In this document: one piece after another, positions 15,610 to 25,941 of the stretch
Numbering within the stretch: the first letter of the stretch is position 1
Layout of the letters: each line of letters starts with the position of its first letter
Origin: Microbacterium sp. Leaf159
GTDB lineage: Bacteria > Actinomycetota > Actinomycetes > Actinomycetales > Microbacteriaceae
Length of the DNA stretch: 64,000 nt
Reading direction: 5' to 3'
Assembly: GCF_001423615.1 (NCBI RefSeq)
Contig: NZ_LMOU01000001.1
Coordinates: forward strand, 1,646,644 to 1,710,643
Program-made: the position numbers and the translations under genes
The notes under the pieces: model-generated
What the model was told of the DNA's origin: nothing
The model's database searches: none
The model's input: the letters and a program-made list of their open reading frames with translations, nothing else

Positions 15610-17658
15610 CTACACCCGCACCATCCTCCAGCCGTACTGACCCAGTACGACCCCACTGACCGCTTCCCCGGTGACGAAATCCGCTCCTGCGACGTCGAGC
15701 GAAACATCGTCCGTTCCGTGGTTGATCAGGGTCAGGACATCTCCGCGTCGGGCCACCTCCACCCACTCGCTCGCCACCTCGAACACAGCCTGAACGCCGG
15801 CGAGATCGGCGAGCCACCGGGTGATGGCGCGCATTCCGGCGTCGTCCGGCACTGACGCCAGATAGTGTGCGACGCCTCGCCCCGAGACACGACTCGTCAG
15901 CGCGGGCATGCCCGCAGTGCGACCGTCGGCATATCGTGCGTCGATGACGACCTGCTCGTCGAGCACCCGTATCTCTTCGGCAACGTATTCTCCTCGGACG
16001 ACACCGAAGGGCGCGTCGATCATCGCAGCACGCTGCCCTGGCTCATCAGCGGAGATCGTGGTGCTGACCGCTGCTCCGGCCGAGTCCTGACTGGTGCGGA
16101 CGGGTGGCGGCACCAGCGCGCCGAACTCCTCAACGCACACACCCAGGATGCTTCGGAGACCTACCTGGAACCCGCCGTCACGGAACGCGTCCTCAGCATC
16201 GACGATGTCGGTGAAGGGTGTGACCAGAAGGCGTCCTCCCCCGTTCACGAACTCCTTCAACGCATCGGCTCCATCATCAGTGAGCAGGTAGAGGTGAGGG
16301 ACGATCACAAGCGCATAGGCGGAGAGATCGGAACCTGTGTGCACGAAGTCGACCGCGATGTTCTGCCGGTGCAAAGCGGAGTACCACCGCTGCACCAGTG
16401 CCAACCAATCGAGACGCACGGGGTGGTCCGGCTGCGAGATCGCCCACCAGTTCGCCCACTCGAATACGAGAGCGACCCGTGCGCCCGACCCCATCTCGCC
16501 GTCGTCCGTCGTCTTCGGAGGAAAGGCCGGAAGACTGCTCAGAGTCTGGCCGAGAGACTTCACTTCTCGCCAGGTCCTCGTCTCCAGTCCCGCGTGCGGC
16601 ACCATGGCCGAGAAGAACTTCTCACTGCCCCGACGCGACTGGCGCCACTGGAAGAAAAGGATGCCATCGGCCCCGCGCCCGACGGCCTGCATCGACAGTG
16701 CCTCCATCTGACCTGGCGCCTTGGGCGCGTTGGTCGGTCGGAAGCTCACCACGTTCGTCGCCTGCTCCATCAACAGCCAGGGCGTTCGCGGCTTCAGCGA
16801 ACGCATGAGATCGCGAGTGAAAGCTGCAGCGCGAAACGAGAACGGGTCGTTCGGCTCGAAGTAGTTGTCGTCGCTGACGATGTCGACCTCGTCTGCCCAT
16901 GCCCAGTAGTCCAGAGGCTGGAAGGGGCCCATGAAGTTCGTTGTCACCGGCTGCGATGCTCCCGCCGCCTTGATGATGTCCCGCTCCATCACGAAAAGCT
17001 CGAGCAGGGTGTCAGAGCTAAATCGTCTGAAGTCGAGTACGCCCCCCGGGTTCACGCTGTAGGGCGATTTGCGCGGCGGCACGATTTCATCGAAAGACCC
17101 ATATAGCTGGGACCAGAACGCGGTTCCCCATGCTCTATTCAGCGTGTCGATATCCCCGTAACGTCGCTGCAGCCAGAGGCGGAAATGCCGCGCCGCGTTG
17201 TCCGAGTAGTCGTAGGCGAGGTGACAGCCATACTCGTTGTTGACGTGCCACAACACCACTGCGGGGTGCGAGTGGTAGCGGTCGGCGATCGCCGTGACGA
17301 GGCGTGCAGCCAGTCGCCTATAGTCAGGAGAACTGGGGCTGTACGCCTGCCGACTGCCAGGCCAATAGGTCGAACCGTTCTCATCCTCAGGAAGAATGCC
17401 GGGGTACTTTTTCGCCGCCCAAGGAGGCGGCGACGCGGTGGCCGTCGCGAGGTCGACCCCGATTCCGTTCTCGTGGAGAAGGTCGATGATTTTGTCGAGC
17501 CATTCGAAGTCGAAGGTGTGCTCGTCAGGCTGGATCCGCGACCAGGCGAACACGCCAAGGGTGGTCATGGTCACCCCAGCCTCGCGCATCAACCGAACGT
17601 CGTCGAGCCACACGACTTCGTCCCATTGCTCGGGGTTGTAGTCTCCGCCGTAATACAT
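15610..17658 (-). CDS. GH42 beta-galactosidase
   Basis: A 682-residue family 42 glycosidase that releases beta-D-galactose (some members alpha-L-arabinopyranose). The start GGDYNPEQW is typical. The acid/base Glu142 is in WHVNNEYG and the nucleophile Glu298 in LLMEQATN. The trimerisation and C-terminal beta domains follow. No signal peptide is visible, so it works on imported oligosaccharides. The gene lies 44 bases downstream of the second GH78 gene on the same strand and probably forms an operon with it. Together they would strip rhamnose and galactose from side chains such as those of rhamnogalacturonan I or plant glycosides. Confidence 0.92.
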   Translation of the reverse strand: MYYGGDYNPEQWDEVVWLDDVRLMREAGVTMTTLGVFAWSRIQPDEHTFDFEWLDKIIDLLHENGIGVDLATATASPPPWAAKKYPGILPEDENGSTYWPGSRQAYSPSSPDYRRLAARLVTAIADRYHSHPAVVLWHVNNEYGCHLAYDYSDNAARHFRLWLQRRYGDIDTLNRAWGTAFWSQLYGSFDEIVPPRKSPYSVNPGGVLDFRRFSSDTLLELFVMERDIIKAAGASQPVTTNFMGPFQPLDYWAWADEVDIVSDDNYFEPNDPFSFRAAAFTRDLMRSLKPRTPWLLMEQATNVVSFRPTNAPKAPGQMEALSMQAVGRGADGILFFQWRQSRRGSEKFFSAMVPHAGLETRTWREVKSLGQTLSSLPAFPPKTTDDGEMGSGARVALVFEWANWWAISQPDHPVRLDWLALVQRWYSALHRQNIAVDFVHTGSDLSAYALVIVPHLYLLTDDGADALKEFVNGGGRLLVTPFTDIVDAEDAFRDGGFQVGLRSILGVCVEEFGALVPPPVRTSQDSAGAAVSTTISADEPGQRAAMIDAPFGVVRGEYVAEEIRVLDEQVVIDARYADGRTAGMPALTSRVSGRGVAHYLASVPDDAGMRAITRWLADLAGVQAVFEVASEWVEVARRGDVLTLINHGTDDVSLDVAGADFVTGEAVSGVVLGQYGWRMVRV

Positions 17659-17702
17659 CCGCTGTCAGCCTTTCTGTAGGAGGCGAAAAGTGCCTCGCGC
17701 TC

Positions 17703-20375
17703 TCAGGGCGTGTCGCGACGATGAGAATGCCGGCCGGGCCCGAATTCGAGGACGTCCACTCCCTCGGCCAAGCGAGCCACACTCCCCGCCGGGACGTCGA
17801 TGTCGAAGGAGAGAGCCGTCGCAGTGCGAGACCACGAGAACGACGCCTCCCCGCGCGGGGTGCGATGCCTCAGGGCACCGCGCGTGAGCCGCGCATCGTC
17901 GATCGGATCCAGGTCGATCACACTCCAGCCCGGCGCGCCCGCGCGCATCCCTCCGACCCGCTGATACACCCAACTCAGTGCACCACCGAGGAAGTAGTGA
18001 TTGCGCGAGCGGGCGTCGGCGTCCCAGGATTCCTTCATTGTGAGCTCGTCCTGGGCGAACCAGGCGCCCCACCCGGGAGCGGACGTCGTCGTCAAGACAC
18101 GGACCGCGAGATCGTCTCGGCCGATCGAACTCAACGCGAACGGCAGATAGCGCGCGCCGATGGCACCGGCGTCGAGGTGGCCGCCCGTGCGATGCTCGAC
18201 ATCGTCTGCAAGCCCCGCCGCGACCGACCCGCGATGCTCGTCGGGGACGATGCCCAGCACCAGGGGCAACACATTGAGCGTCTGCCTGTATCCCACGCCC
18301 GGCACCGCGTAGTGCCCCACCCGAGCGTCGAAATACACGGAGTGATAGTTGGATGCGGTTCGCTGCGCGGCGCCGCTGAAGCGTGTCGCCGCGTCGGGTC
18401 GGTCGACGAGATCCATAATGCTCGCCGCATGCTGCAGAACCGCGATCATCATCAGCGTCGCGGTCGGTGCTGTTCCCTCAGGAGGAATCTGATGACCGGG
18501 AGAAAGCCAGTCCCCCCAGCTTCGGATCGGCCAGATACCTTCGCCTGCGATGGCGATCAGAGAATCAGCGTACCCCTCGACCATCGGAGCGAATCGTCGC
18601 AGGACCTCGATGTCCCCGGTCTCCCAGTAGACCTGCCACGGGATGAGCACGCTCGATCCGCTCCATGCCGGGTCTGCAGCCTCGCCGAATCCGGGCGTGG
18701 GCACGATCTGCGGGATCTCACCTGAGTCCGCCTGCGAATCCTCGTGGTCCTGCAACCACTTGATCCACAGATCCGTGATGTCGAAGCTGTGCAGCGCCGC
18801 CTCGGTCGCGACCATCGCGTCCGCAGTCCAGCCGTTCTTCTCATAGACGGGGGTGTCGGTCGGGATTCCCTGAAGGTTGTTGAGGAGCGTTCGTCCGAAC
18901 GCGGCATCCGCCCAAGCCAGGATCGGATCATCGCAGTCGAACCAGCCGCGTCGCTCGACATCCGTGTGCATCGACACGGCGGTCGGGATCGATGCGGAAG
19001 CCCCGCCGCTCGTCTCGACGTCGATCCATCGGAATCCCCGGTAGCCGAATCTCGCCGACCATCCGGTCACCGAATCCTGGACATCGAAGCGGTGAGCGTC
19101 CAACTGGGAGACACCCGCGACCAGGGCATTCTCCACCGTCGCTTCGCCATCGATCGAGAGATACTCCCCATAGCGGACGGTGACCATGCCACCGGGCGGC
19201 CCCTGGATGTCGAGCAGCACCTTGCCGGTGATCACGGCGCCGAAGTCGTAGGTCGTCCGCGACCCGACGACAGTGGAAGAGACAGGCTGCAGACGACCCG
19301 TCTCCCGTGTCGGCTGCAGCGGCGATCGCTGCAGCACCCCTCGCGGGCCGACGATCTCGACCGCTGGCCGCTCGGGTCTCGAGTCGCCGACGGAAACCGA
19401 GATCTCGCCGCCGTACAGAGTCTCCTGCTCGGTCGCTCCGGGGGCGGCCCGCCAGCTCGCGTCGGTCCCGATGCCGCGCACGCCGTCGCTGTTCTGCCAC
19501 TGGACGAGGACGTTCGCCATGGGCTCGGCGTGCCAGGGTGAAACGTGCCAGCCCCAGATGTTCGCGCCGCGAGCGGCGAACATGCCGCGACCCGCCTCAA
19601 TGCTGAGCGAATTGCTGCCGACACGGAGAAGACCAGTGATGTCCCAGGTGCGGTACAGCACCCGTTTCGAGTAGACCGTCGGAGCCGGCTCGAGAAGCTC
19701 ATCGCCGATGAGAGTCCCATTGAGCGAGATCCTCCCGTTGCCGAGCACGACGCCGGCAAGGAACGCACTGGTGAAGTCGTCATTCACGTCGAAGTCCCGG
19801 GAGAAGGTGGGGTTCGCCGCAGCGATCGTCTCCGCCGCCATGCAGCGCAGCCCCTCGACCCGTTCGCCCCCGATCCGCGCGATACCCGTGATCTGCAGCG
19901 GGCTTATCCCGTCATCCGTCGAGTCTCGGTCGGACGAACCCGTGTACCAGCCGACCGCTCCGCGACGACGCGTGAGTCTCAGGAGATAACGACCGGCCGG
20001 TGCGGGAGGGTCGAGCTCGACGAAGTGCAGGTGCCGATCCCAGATATGCTGCGGGCCCTCGACCACCCGGCTTCCCACGAGACGGCCTTCGTCGGTAAGC
20101 ACCTCGAGCGCGAATGCGACATCTTCGAAGAGTCGACCGGTGAGGTCCGCGTGCACGGCGCAGAGGGGCCCGTCCACTGTGAACTCTTGAGAGAGCGGAA
20201 GGTCGTCGGCCCAGTCGACCCTCTCCCGCTGCGTGGATCTCAATGCTCGCGTCGACGCCGGGGTAGGGAGCGTGATCCAGGAAGACGTGCCCGCCTCGAG
20301 ATCGTCTCCGATGCTTCGATCCGTGAGCCGGACTCCGGCGGTGGAAGTCAGAGGTGTCGATGAGATCTCGGTCAC
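17703..20375 (-). CDS. GH78 alpha-L-rhamnosidase, second copy
   Basis: An 890-residue GH78 enzyme. The catalytic-barrel signature is diverged, [17 protein letters not shown] instead of the usual DCPxRE, but keeps the Glu, the GW and the Asp. A late [13 protein letters not shown] segment matches the second catalytic region. The chosen start is GTG 20375 with GTGGAGACC six bases ahead; the open frame continues upstream through the operator region and that part is rejected. It is divergent from iclR and heads an operon with the GH42 gene. The different active-site motif suggests another aglycone preference than the first copy. Confidence 0.85.
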   Translation of the reverse strand: MTEISSTPLTSTAGVRLTDRSIGDDLEAGTSSWITLPTPASTRALRSTQRERVDWADDLPLSQEFTVDGPLCAVHADLTGRLFEDVAFALEVLTDEGRLVGSRVVEGPQHIWDRHLHFVELDPPAPAGRYLLRLTRRRGAVGWYTGSSDRDSTDDGISPLQITGIARIGGERVEGLRCMAAETIAAANPTFSRDFDVNDDFTSAFLAGVVLGNGRISLNGTLIGDELLEPAPTVYSKRVLYRTWDITGLLRVGSNSLSIEAGRGMFAARGANIWGWHVSPWHAEPMANVLVQWQNSDGVRGIGTDASWRAAPGATEQETLYGGEISVSVGDSRPERPAVEIVGPRGVLQRSPLQPTRETGRLQPVSSTVVGSRTTYDFGAVITGKVLLDIQGPPGGMVTVRYGEYLSIDGEATVENALVAGVSQLDAHRFDVQDSVTGWSARFGYRGFRWIDVETSGGASASIPTAVSMHTDVERRGWFDCDDPILAWADAAFGRTLLNNLQGIPTDTPVYEKNGWTADAMVATEAALHSFDITDLWIKWLQDHEDSQADSGEIPQIVPTPGFGEAADPAWSGSSVLIPWQVYWETGDIEVLRRFAPMVEGYADSLIAIAGEGIWPIRSWGDWLSPGHQIPPEGTAPTATLMMIAVLQHAASIMDLVDRPDAATRFSGAAQRTASNYHSVYFDARVGHYAVPGVGYRQTLNVLPLVLGIVPDEHRGSVAAGLADDVEHRTGGHLDAGAIGARYLPFALSSIGRDDLAVRVLTTTSAPGWGAWFAQDELTMKESWDADARSRNHYFLGGALSWVYQRVGGMRAGAPGWSVIDLDPIDDARLTRGALRHRTPRGEASFSWSRTATALSFDIDVPAGSVARLAEGVDVLEFGPGRHSHRRDTP

Positions 20376-20467
20376 AACGGTCTCCACTGATCGTGTCTGA
20401 AGGGTGAGCGAAGGCTGTGCCGCACACCACCCGCCAGCGTACGACATGTCGACATATATGGAAACAC

Positions 20468-20484
20468 GTTTACACTTATTGGAA
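20468..20484. promoter_or_regulatory. IclR-box 3 between iclR and the GH78-GH42 operon
   Basis: GTTTACACTTATTGGAA is a looser match to the box seen at three other places. A second half-like GTTTCC on the opposite strand sits just to the left (about 20454-20466). The position in the 259-base divergent gap fits autoregulation of iclR and control of the GH78-GH42 operon. Binding is inferred. Confidence 0.45.
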
Positions 20485-20634
20485 ATGAACGGAGTGCCAG
20501 GTCCCCGGCCACCACTCGCGGAGAGCGTCGCACGGGAGAACAACCATGGAACGGTTAGCCTGGACCAGCCTCCACGCTCCCCGCCGCCCAGCGGTTCGGG
20601 ACGACCGACGCGGAGCACCACACAAGGAGAAATC

Positions 20635-21411
20635 ATGACCGCCCCTCAGGACGAGGAACGCCTCGTCGGTGCCGACCGCGTTCTGGCGGTCATGATCGCC
20701 CTCTCCGAGCATCCCACCGGAGCCACTCTCGAAGAGGTGGCACACAGCGTGGGAGCAACGAAGTCGACAGTCCACCGCGCACTGGCCACGCTCCGCCGCG
20801 CAGGCCTCGCGACTCAGCTCGGTCGAGGCGTCTACATCCTCGGAGATGAGTTCTACCGAATCGCCTTCCGCAGCTACTCCCTGAGGCCCGAGGGGGTGCT
20901 CATCCAACCGGCACTGGATGAACTCTCACGCCGCTTCGGCGAAACGGTGCACTTCGCGGTGCTCGATGGGGTCGAAGTCGTCTACCGCGCGAAGGTGGAC
21001 CCGCCTACCGGCGCGATCCGACTCACATCTGTCGTAGGCGGACGGAACCCGGCCCACGCCACCGGCGTCGGTAAGGTCCTGCTCGCCGAGACAGTGAACT
21101 CCGAGGACGAACTTCGCAGCCTTCTCGGCGATGAGTACCCGCAGCGCACGCCGGCGACGATCAACAGCGCAGAGAAGCTCTGGGCGGAACTCGAACTCAC
21201 CAAAGAACGGGGCTACGGCGTCGACGACCAGGAGAGTGAGGCGGGCATCAACTGCGTCGCCGTTCCCGTACGCCTCGGCCCGGGCCTACCGCCGATCGGT
21301 GCGATCAGCATCAGCGGTCTGACCTTCCGCACCCCGCTCGCGCAGATGATCGCACGGCTCGACGAGATCAACTCCGTCGTGCACGACTACCGGGGCTCCA
21401 GCTCCGACTGA
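20635..21411 (+). CDS. IclR-family transcriptional regulator
   Basis: A 258-residue IclR protein. The N-terminal winged helix (about residues 12-70) contains [20 protein letters not shown], and the C-terminal effector domain contains [11 protein letters not shown] and the signature [13 protein letters not shown]. The start is ATG 20635 behind an excellent AAGGAGA. It is divergent from the GH78-GH42 operon and 190 bases upstream of the ABC permease genes. Similar boxes before these units, the binding-protein gene and the GH3 remnant suggest it controls the whole sugar locus. The effector may be a sugar acid or keto acid of the pathway. Confidence 0.92.
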   Translation: MTAPQDEERLVGADRVLAVMIALSEHPTGATLEEVAHSVGATKSTVHRALATLRRAGLATQLGRGVYILGDEFYRIAFRSYSLRPEGVLIQPALDELSRRFGETVHFAVLDGVEVVYRAKVDPPTGAIRLTSVVGGRNPAHATGVGKVLLAETVNSEDELRSLLGDEYPQRTPATINSAEKLWAELELTKERGYGVDDQESEAGINCVAVPVRLGPGLPPIGAISISGLTFRTPLAQMIARLDEINSVVHDYRGSSSD

Positions 21412-21531
21412 CACCATCGCACCGCGGCGTCCGAGGCCATTCGGGCACCGATGTTTCGTCGCGCCCGATCCCGGCCCAATCCGATCCTCCGCGAGTCACC
21501 TGTCGATCCGGACGACTTGCAGGGACCGCTT

Positions 21532-21583
21532 TTGACGGCTACGCTAAATCAGCGATACGCAACAGCGTTTCAACTATTCGAAT
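21532..21583 (+). promoter_or_regulatory. Promoter and IclR-box 4 of the ABC permease operon
   Basis: TTGACG (21532-21537), 16-base spacer and GATACG (21554-21559) form a plausible promoter. The box GTTTCAACTATTCGAAT (21567-21583) starts at about +1, so a bound protein would block transcription. The sequence CGCAACAGCGTTTCA here differs by one base from that before the binding-protein gene. Confidence 0.55.
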
Positions 21584-21601
21584 TAGTCAAGGGTGACAGA
21601 G

Positions 21602-22540
21602 ATGCTCAGTACGCGTGAGGTGACCGACACGGAGATGCCGAGCCCCGCCAAGAAGGTCGAGCGCCGCCGCGGCCGATCCGTCGGACGCAGCTTGTGGTGG
21701 ATGGCCCTCCCGGCTTTCGCCGTCTTCATCTACGTCCTGATCGTCCCGTCCGCTCAGGGGGTCGGCGCGGCATTCACGAACTGGTCGTTCGCCGTTCCCG
21801 ATGCGGAGTTCATCGGGTTCGACAACTTCATTCGTGCATTCGAAGGCGACGCCGGTCCCGCGGCCCTGCGCACCCTGTTCATCGCCCTCATCGTGGTGGT
21901 GGGGCAGAACGTACTCGGCCTGGGGCTCGCACTCCTGCTGAACGGAAGAGTCGTCGGCCGCAACATCCTGAGGACCATCATCTTCGCGCCGATGGTCGTC
22001 TCGGCGCTCGTGGTCGGCTACCTGTTCAAGTACATCTTCGGCCCGCCTGGATACGGAGGGGTGAACCTGGTGCTGGACGCGATCGGGATCCCCCAGGTCG
22101 ATTTCCTCGGCAACCCGACCACCGCGCTCTGGATCATCATCATCACGGTCATCTGGCAGTTCACAGGTTCAACGATGGTCATCTACCTCGCGGGCCTGCA
22201 GGGGGTTCCGCCCGAACTCGACGAGGCCGCAGCACTCGACGGGGCGGGCTACTGGCAGCGTTTCTGGTTCGTGACACGCCCTCTCCTCGCTCCGGCGGTC
22301 ACCATCAACCTGATGCTCGGACTGATCGGAGGCCTCAAGCTCTTCGACCAGATCTTCTCGGTGACCGGTGGAGGACCCGGAGGTCAGACTCAGACGATCT
22401 CGACTCTGATGTACCAGATCTTCTCCCAGTACGGGGAGTACGGTCGGGCTTCCGCGATCGCGGTCGTCCTCGCCATCGCCGTCGGCGTTCTGGCATTCAT
22501 CCAATTCAGCGTGCTGCGGCGACAGGAGCGGAACTCATGA
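21602..22540 (+). CDS. Sugar ABC transporter permease (MalF type)
   Basis: A 312-residue inner-membrane permease with six predicted helices. The EAA loop reads VPPELDEAAALDGAGYWQRF near residues 203-222, the site that docks the ATPase. The start is ATG 21602 behind AAGGG; GTG 21593 overlaps that site. It overlaps the next permease gene by four bases (ATGA). It partners the lipoprotein at 14267-15541. No ATPase gene is in the window, so it probably uses a shared MsmK/MsiK-type ATPase as other actinobacterial CUT1 importers do. Confidence 0.93.
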   Translation: MLSTREVTDTEMPSPAKKVERRRGRSVGRSLWWMALPAFAVFIYVLIVPSAQGVGAAFTNWSFAVPDAEFIGFDNFIRAFEGDAGPAALRTLFIALIVVVGQNVLGLGLALLLNGRVVGRNILRTIIFAPMVVSALVVGYLFKYIFGPPGYGGVNLVLDAIGIPQVDFLGNPTTALWIIIITVIWQFTGSTMVIYLAGLQGVPPELDEAAALDGAGYWQRFWFVTRPLLAPAVTINLMLGLIGGLKLFDQIFSVTGGGPGGQTQTISTLMYQIFSQYGEYGRASAIAVVLAIAVGVLAFIQFSVLRRQERNS

Positions 22541-23361
22541 AGACGACTCGTTCCAGCAGAATCACCACGAACGTGATGGCATACGGCATCACCCTGGTGT
22601 TCCTGATCCCGGTCTACGTTCTGGTGAACCTCTCGATCCGTCCGGCCGGAGATCTCACTCCCGCCATCATCCCGAGCGCGAATCCCACCTTCGACAACTT
22701 CATCGAAGCGTGGAACAGTTCTTCACTCCCCAGCGGCATCGTGACCAGCCTCATCGTCACCGCGCTCTCCTGCATCGTGGTCCTCATCCTCGGAACGATG
22801 GCGGCATACCCACTCGCCCGTTCGACGGCACGCCTGTCGACGACGACCTACTTCGTCTTCCTGGCAGGTCTCCTGCTGCCCTTCCAGCTCGCCACGATTC
22901 CTCTCTATACGCAGATGCGGGACATCGGACTGCTGGGATCGGTGTGGTCCCTCGTGATCGTGTACGCCGGCGTGCAGATGCCCTTCACGATCTTCCTGCT
23001 CACGACCTTCATCAGGTCCAGCGTGCCGTTGGAGTTCGAGGAGGCAGCTCAGATCGACGGCTGCTCCCCGCTCGGCACCTTCTGGCACGTCGTCGTCCCC
23101 CTTCTACGCCCCGCGATCGGCACGTGCCTCATCCTGAACAGCGTCGGAATCTGGAACGACTTCTTCACACCCCTCGTGTTCCTGGCCGGAAGCGGTCAGG
23201 TCACCATCCCGATGGCCATCTACCAGTTCGTCGGACAGTACGTGAACAACTGGCCACTCATCTTCGCGTCGCTGATCATCTCGATGATCCCGATCCTCGC
23301 TGTGTACCTCCTCTTCCAGCGGTACATCATCCGCGGATTCGCGGGCGGCCTCAAGGGCTGA
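22537..23361 (+). CDS. Sugar ABC transporter permease (MalG type)
   Basis: A 274-residue permease with six predicted membrane helices, second subunit of the importer. The EAA loop is VPLEFEEAAQIDGCSPLGTF at about residues 166-185. The C-terminus YIIRGFAGGLKG is typical of MalG-like proteins. The start ATG 22537 overlaps the stop of the previous gene and has AGGAG ahead of it. The mutarotase-like gene begins 14 bases after its stop. Confidence 0.93.
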   Translation: MKTTRSSRITTNVMAYGITLVFLIPVYVLVNLSIRPAGDLTPAIIPSANPTFDNFIEAWNSSSLPSGIVTSLIVTALSCIVVLILGTMAAYPLARSTARLSTTTYFVFLAGLLLPFQLATIPLYTQMRDIGLLGSVWSLVIVYAGVQMPFTIFLLTTFIRSSVPLEFEEAAQIDGCSPLGTFWHVVVPLLRPAIGTCLILNSVGIWNDFFTPLVFLAGSGQVTIPMAIYQFVGQYVNNWPLIFASLIISMIPILAVYLLFQRYIIRGFAGGLKG

Positions 23362-23375
23362 TCGCGCAGACGCGG

Positions 23376-24236
23376 ATGTCATGCACCGACCTGGAGGCCG
23401 CTGAGCTGAGCAGCTCCACGCTCACCGCCCGTGTCGAGGCTCTTGGCGCACGGATGACATCCATCCGCCATGGTTCGACTGCGGTCGAGCTGCTCGCCCG
23501 GCACGATACGAGAGTGTTGGAGGCCGCGGACAGGCCCGCACTCCCCGATGGTCACCTGAGATTCGCAGACGGCTGGAACGTCCTGATCCCCAACGCCGGC
23601 GATTCACGGGTGATCGACGGCGTCGAGCATGAGTACCACGGTGAAGCGGCGAGGCGGGCGTGGCAGCTCTCCGTCTCGGCGAACGCCGTCACCGCCTCGC
23701 TTGCGCTTCGCTCATTGCCGTTGAGCCTCACGAGGACTACGAGCCTCGTGGGCGACTCGCTCCTGGTCCGGCAGACCATCCGGAACGACTCCGACGTGCC
23801 GCAGCGCTTCGCCTGGGTCGAGCACCCCGTGTTCGATGGCGCGCTGCTCTCAGGCGGAGGCGCAGTCCGAGTCGGCGCGTCCTCGGTCCCGCTGGTGCAG
23901 CTCGGACAGGGCGGCTTCGACAGCGCCCGTGTCCCGGCAGGATGCGCGTGCGTCGAACTTCCGGACGCTCGCCTGGCGCTACGGCTCCATTGGGATCCGC
24001 ACGTGCTGCCGCACATGCACGTCTGGCAGGAACGGCGCAGCATCCTCGGACCACCGTGGTTCGGGCGAGTCGACGGAGTCGGCCTCGAGCCCGCTTCGCA
24101 CGGCCCCGGTGATCCGGAGTTCGGTCTCGGTCCTCTCACGCTCGAACCGTTCGGCACCCTCGAATCCTTGCTCCGCCTCGAGGTCATCGAGGCGGAACGA
24201 GGAGAGTCGCCGCAGCCCGTCGAGGCTGCTCAGTAG
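23376..24236 (+). CDS. Aldose 1-epimerase-like (galactose mutarotase fold) protein
   Basis: A 286-residue beta-sandwich protein resembling aldose-1-epimerases. It has a GWNVLIPNAGD segment, paired His residues in HEYHGEA and HVLPHMHVWQE, and a late Glu-rich region. Such enzymes interconvert alpha and beta anomers, which would help feed the sugar dehydrogenase. The start ATG 23376 is 14 bases after the permease stop, so it belongs to the permease operon. The gene overlaps the convergent SDR gene by seven bases. Assignment to the exact epimerase subfamily is uncertain. Confidence 0.7.
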   Translation: MSCTDLEAAELSSSTLTARVEALGARMTSIRHGSTAVELLARHDTRVLEAADRPALPDGHLRFADGWNVLIPNAGDSRVIDGVEHEYHGEAARRAWQLSVSANAVTASLALRSLPLSLTRTTSLVGDSLLVRQTIRNDSDVPQRFAWVEHPVFDGALLSGGGAVRVGASSVPLVQLGQGGFDSARVPAGCACVELPDARLALRLHWDPHVLPHMHVWQERRSILGPPWFGRVDGVGLEPASHGPGDPEFGLGPLTLEPFGTLESLLRLEVIEAERGESPQPVEAAQ

Positions 24237-24904
24237 GTGGCGCGGCCACCGCTGATGTCGTAGACCGCGCCTGTGGAGAAGCTGACTCGCTCTGACGCGA
24301 GCCACGCGACGAGCTCAGCGACCTCTTCCGCCGTCCCCACCCGCTGCATCGGGATGAGGCTGGTGATGTGATCCAGAACGTCCCGCGCGGTCTCGTCGTT
24401 CATCGGTGTGGCGATCACGGCCGGGGCGATGGAGTTGACCAGCACACCGCTGGTGGCGAGTTCCTTCCCCGCCGACTTCGTGAGAGCGATGACGGCGGCC
24501 TTCGACGCCGAGTACACCGCCAGATTCGGGTTGCCGTCCTTGCCCGCCATGCTGGCGAAGTTGACGACGCGCCCCCAACCGCGGGCCTTCATACCCGGAA
24601 TGAACGCTGACATCATCGACACAGTGCCCATGACGTTCACCTCGAACGTCGCCCTCCACTGCTCGACACTCGTATCGACCAGCGGCATGTTGGGACCCAC
24701 GACCCCGGCGGAGTTGATGAGAATGTCGACCGGTCCGATGCGGCCTGCCAGTTCATCGATGGCGGCGCAGTCCGTGACGTCGAGAACCTCGTCGACGTCG
24801 CCGGCCACGTCCACCGTGGTCACTCGGATGCCTTCGCGGCGAAGACGTGTCGCCGTCGCGGCGCCCAGACCTCGCGCGCCTCCGGTGATGACTGCATGCT
24901 TCAT
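24230..24904 (-). CDS. Short-chain dehydrogenase/reductase
   Basis: A 224-residue NAD(P)-dependent SDR. It has the cofactor loop TGGARGLG (residues 7-14), NSAGVVG near 64-70, a FASMAGKDG catalytic Ser region and the catalytic YSASK. It is the last gene of a four-gene minus-strand operon (lactonase, hydrolase, Zn dehydrogenase, SDR) and overlaps the previous gene by four bases. In non-phosphorylative deoxysugar pathways an SDR oxidises either the sugar at C1 or 2-keto-3-deoxy-L-rhamnonate at C4. Which step this enzyme performs cannot be read from sequence. Confidence 0.9.
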   Translation of the reverse strand: MKHAVITGGARGLGAATATRLRREGIRVTTVDVAGDVDEVLDVTDCAAIDELAGRIGPVDILINSAGVVGPNMPLVDTSVEQWRATFEVNVMGTVSMMSAFIPGMKARGWGRVVNFASMAGKDGNPNLAVYSASKAAVIALTKSAGKELATSGVLVNSIAPAVIATPMNDETARDVLDHITSLIPMQRVGTAEEVAELVAWLASERVSFSTGAVYDISGGRATY

Positions 24905-25941
24905 TGGTGTTCTCCTGGAGTGGTGTCGCGCCGAGGGATCTCGACGTGGATCTTGGGGCCTGCACCGGCGCTCGGCGGTCGCTCCCCGGCCAGCACACCG
25001 GGGAGATCATCGAGGTCGAGCGTTGCGGCGATGAGAGGGTGGGGATCCACAGAACCGGATGCGTAGGCTTCCACAGTCGGGACGAGACCGGCAGACGCCC
25101 CGAGGATGCCGACGGCCGTCACATCTTTCAGGGCGAGAGTCCGAGTGTCGATCATGCTCGGGCTCCCGGCGAGTCCGACGTGAACGATCCTTCGGCCCGG
25201 CTCGACCAGATCTAGAGCCTTCGCGGGAAGATGCGGAGCGTTGGAGGCGTCGATCACTGCATGCCATGCGAGGTGCGGCAGGTCCTGTTCTGTCCAGACA
25301 CCCTCGAAGCCGAAGCTCCGTGCGAAGTCGAGCGAGCGTCCTGGGCGTCCCAGCAGATGCACCTCCACGCCGGCCGCCCGGGCGAACAGACCGCAGAGGA
25401 GACCGATCGTCCCCGGTCCGAGCACGAGCACGCGCTCGCCGGGGAGCACACCCGCCGCATCGACCGATCTCCACGCGTTCCCGCCCGGTTCCACCATGGC
25501 TCCGGCCGCGTCGTCGACCGAATCGGGTAGCGCGACGAGGGCGGATGCGGGCACAGCGACCTGCTGAGCGAGAGCGCCCGGTCGACCGCCCCGCACGCCG
25601 AGCTCCTGGCGGAACTCGCACACATGGTGAAACCCGCCGCGGCATCGGGCGCAGACACCGCAGCCGAGCATCGTGTCGCCTGTGACCCGCTGGCCGAGCC
25701 ACGACTGATCGACCTCGGAACCGACTGCGGTCACGGTGCCCATCCACTCGTGACCGATCCGAACCGGGTAGGCGGCATGACCGTCGTGCAGATACTGCAT
25801 CTCACCCGTGTAGAACTCGACATCGGTTCCGCAGATGCCGGCTCGCATGACGTCGACGATGACCTCGTCCGGCCCTGCGACCGGATCTACGACCGACTCG
25901 ACCGATGCCTGGCGCGGCCCTGAGATGACGAGCGCTCTCAT
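24901..25941 (-). CDS. Zinc-dependent alcohol dehydrogenase (MDR family)
   Basis: A 346-residue medium-chain dehydrogenase. The catalytic-zinc ligands are in GICGTDVEF and GHEWMG, the structural-zinc cysteines in GCGVCARCRGGFHHVC, and the Rossmann loop is VLGPGTIGLL near residue 175. It sits between the diketo acid hydrolase and the SDR gene with four-base overlaps on both sides, so the four proteins are made together. By position it is either the L-rhamnose (or L-fucose) 1-dehydrogenase or the dehydrogenase of the 2-keto-3-deoxy acid, with the SDR taking the other step. Confidence 0.9.
   Translation of the reverse strand: MRALVISGPRQASVESVVDPVAGPDEVIVDVMRAGICGTDVEFYTGEMQYLHDGHAAYPVRIGHEWMGTVTAVGSEVDQSWLGQRVTGDTMLGCGVCARCRGGFHHVCEFRQELGVRGGRPGALAQQVAVPASALVALPDSVDDAAGAMVEPGGNAWRSVDAAGVLPGERVLVLGPGTIGLLCGLFARAAGVEVHLLGRPGRSLDFARSFGFEGVWTEQDLPHLAWHAVIDASNAPHLPAKALDLVEPGRRIVHVGLAGSPSMIDTRTLALKDVTAVGILGASAGLVPTVEAYASGSVDPHPLIAATLDLDDLPGVLAGERPPSAGAGPKIHVEIPRRDTTPGEHQ

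Noticed and set aside
14114..15817. A 567-codon minus-strand frame opposite the sugar-binding lipoprotein
   Set aside because: It crosses the perfect terminator and part of the GH42 gene, and the plus strand has a textbook lipoprotein.
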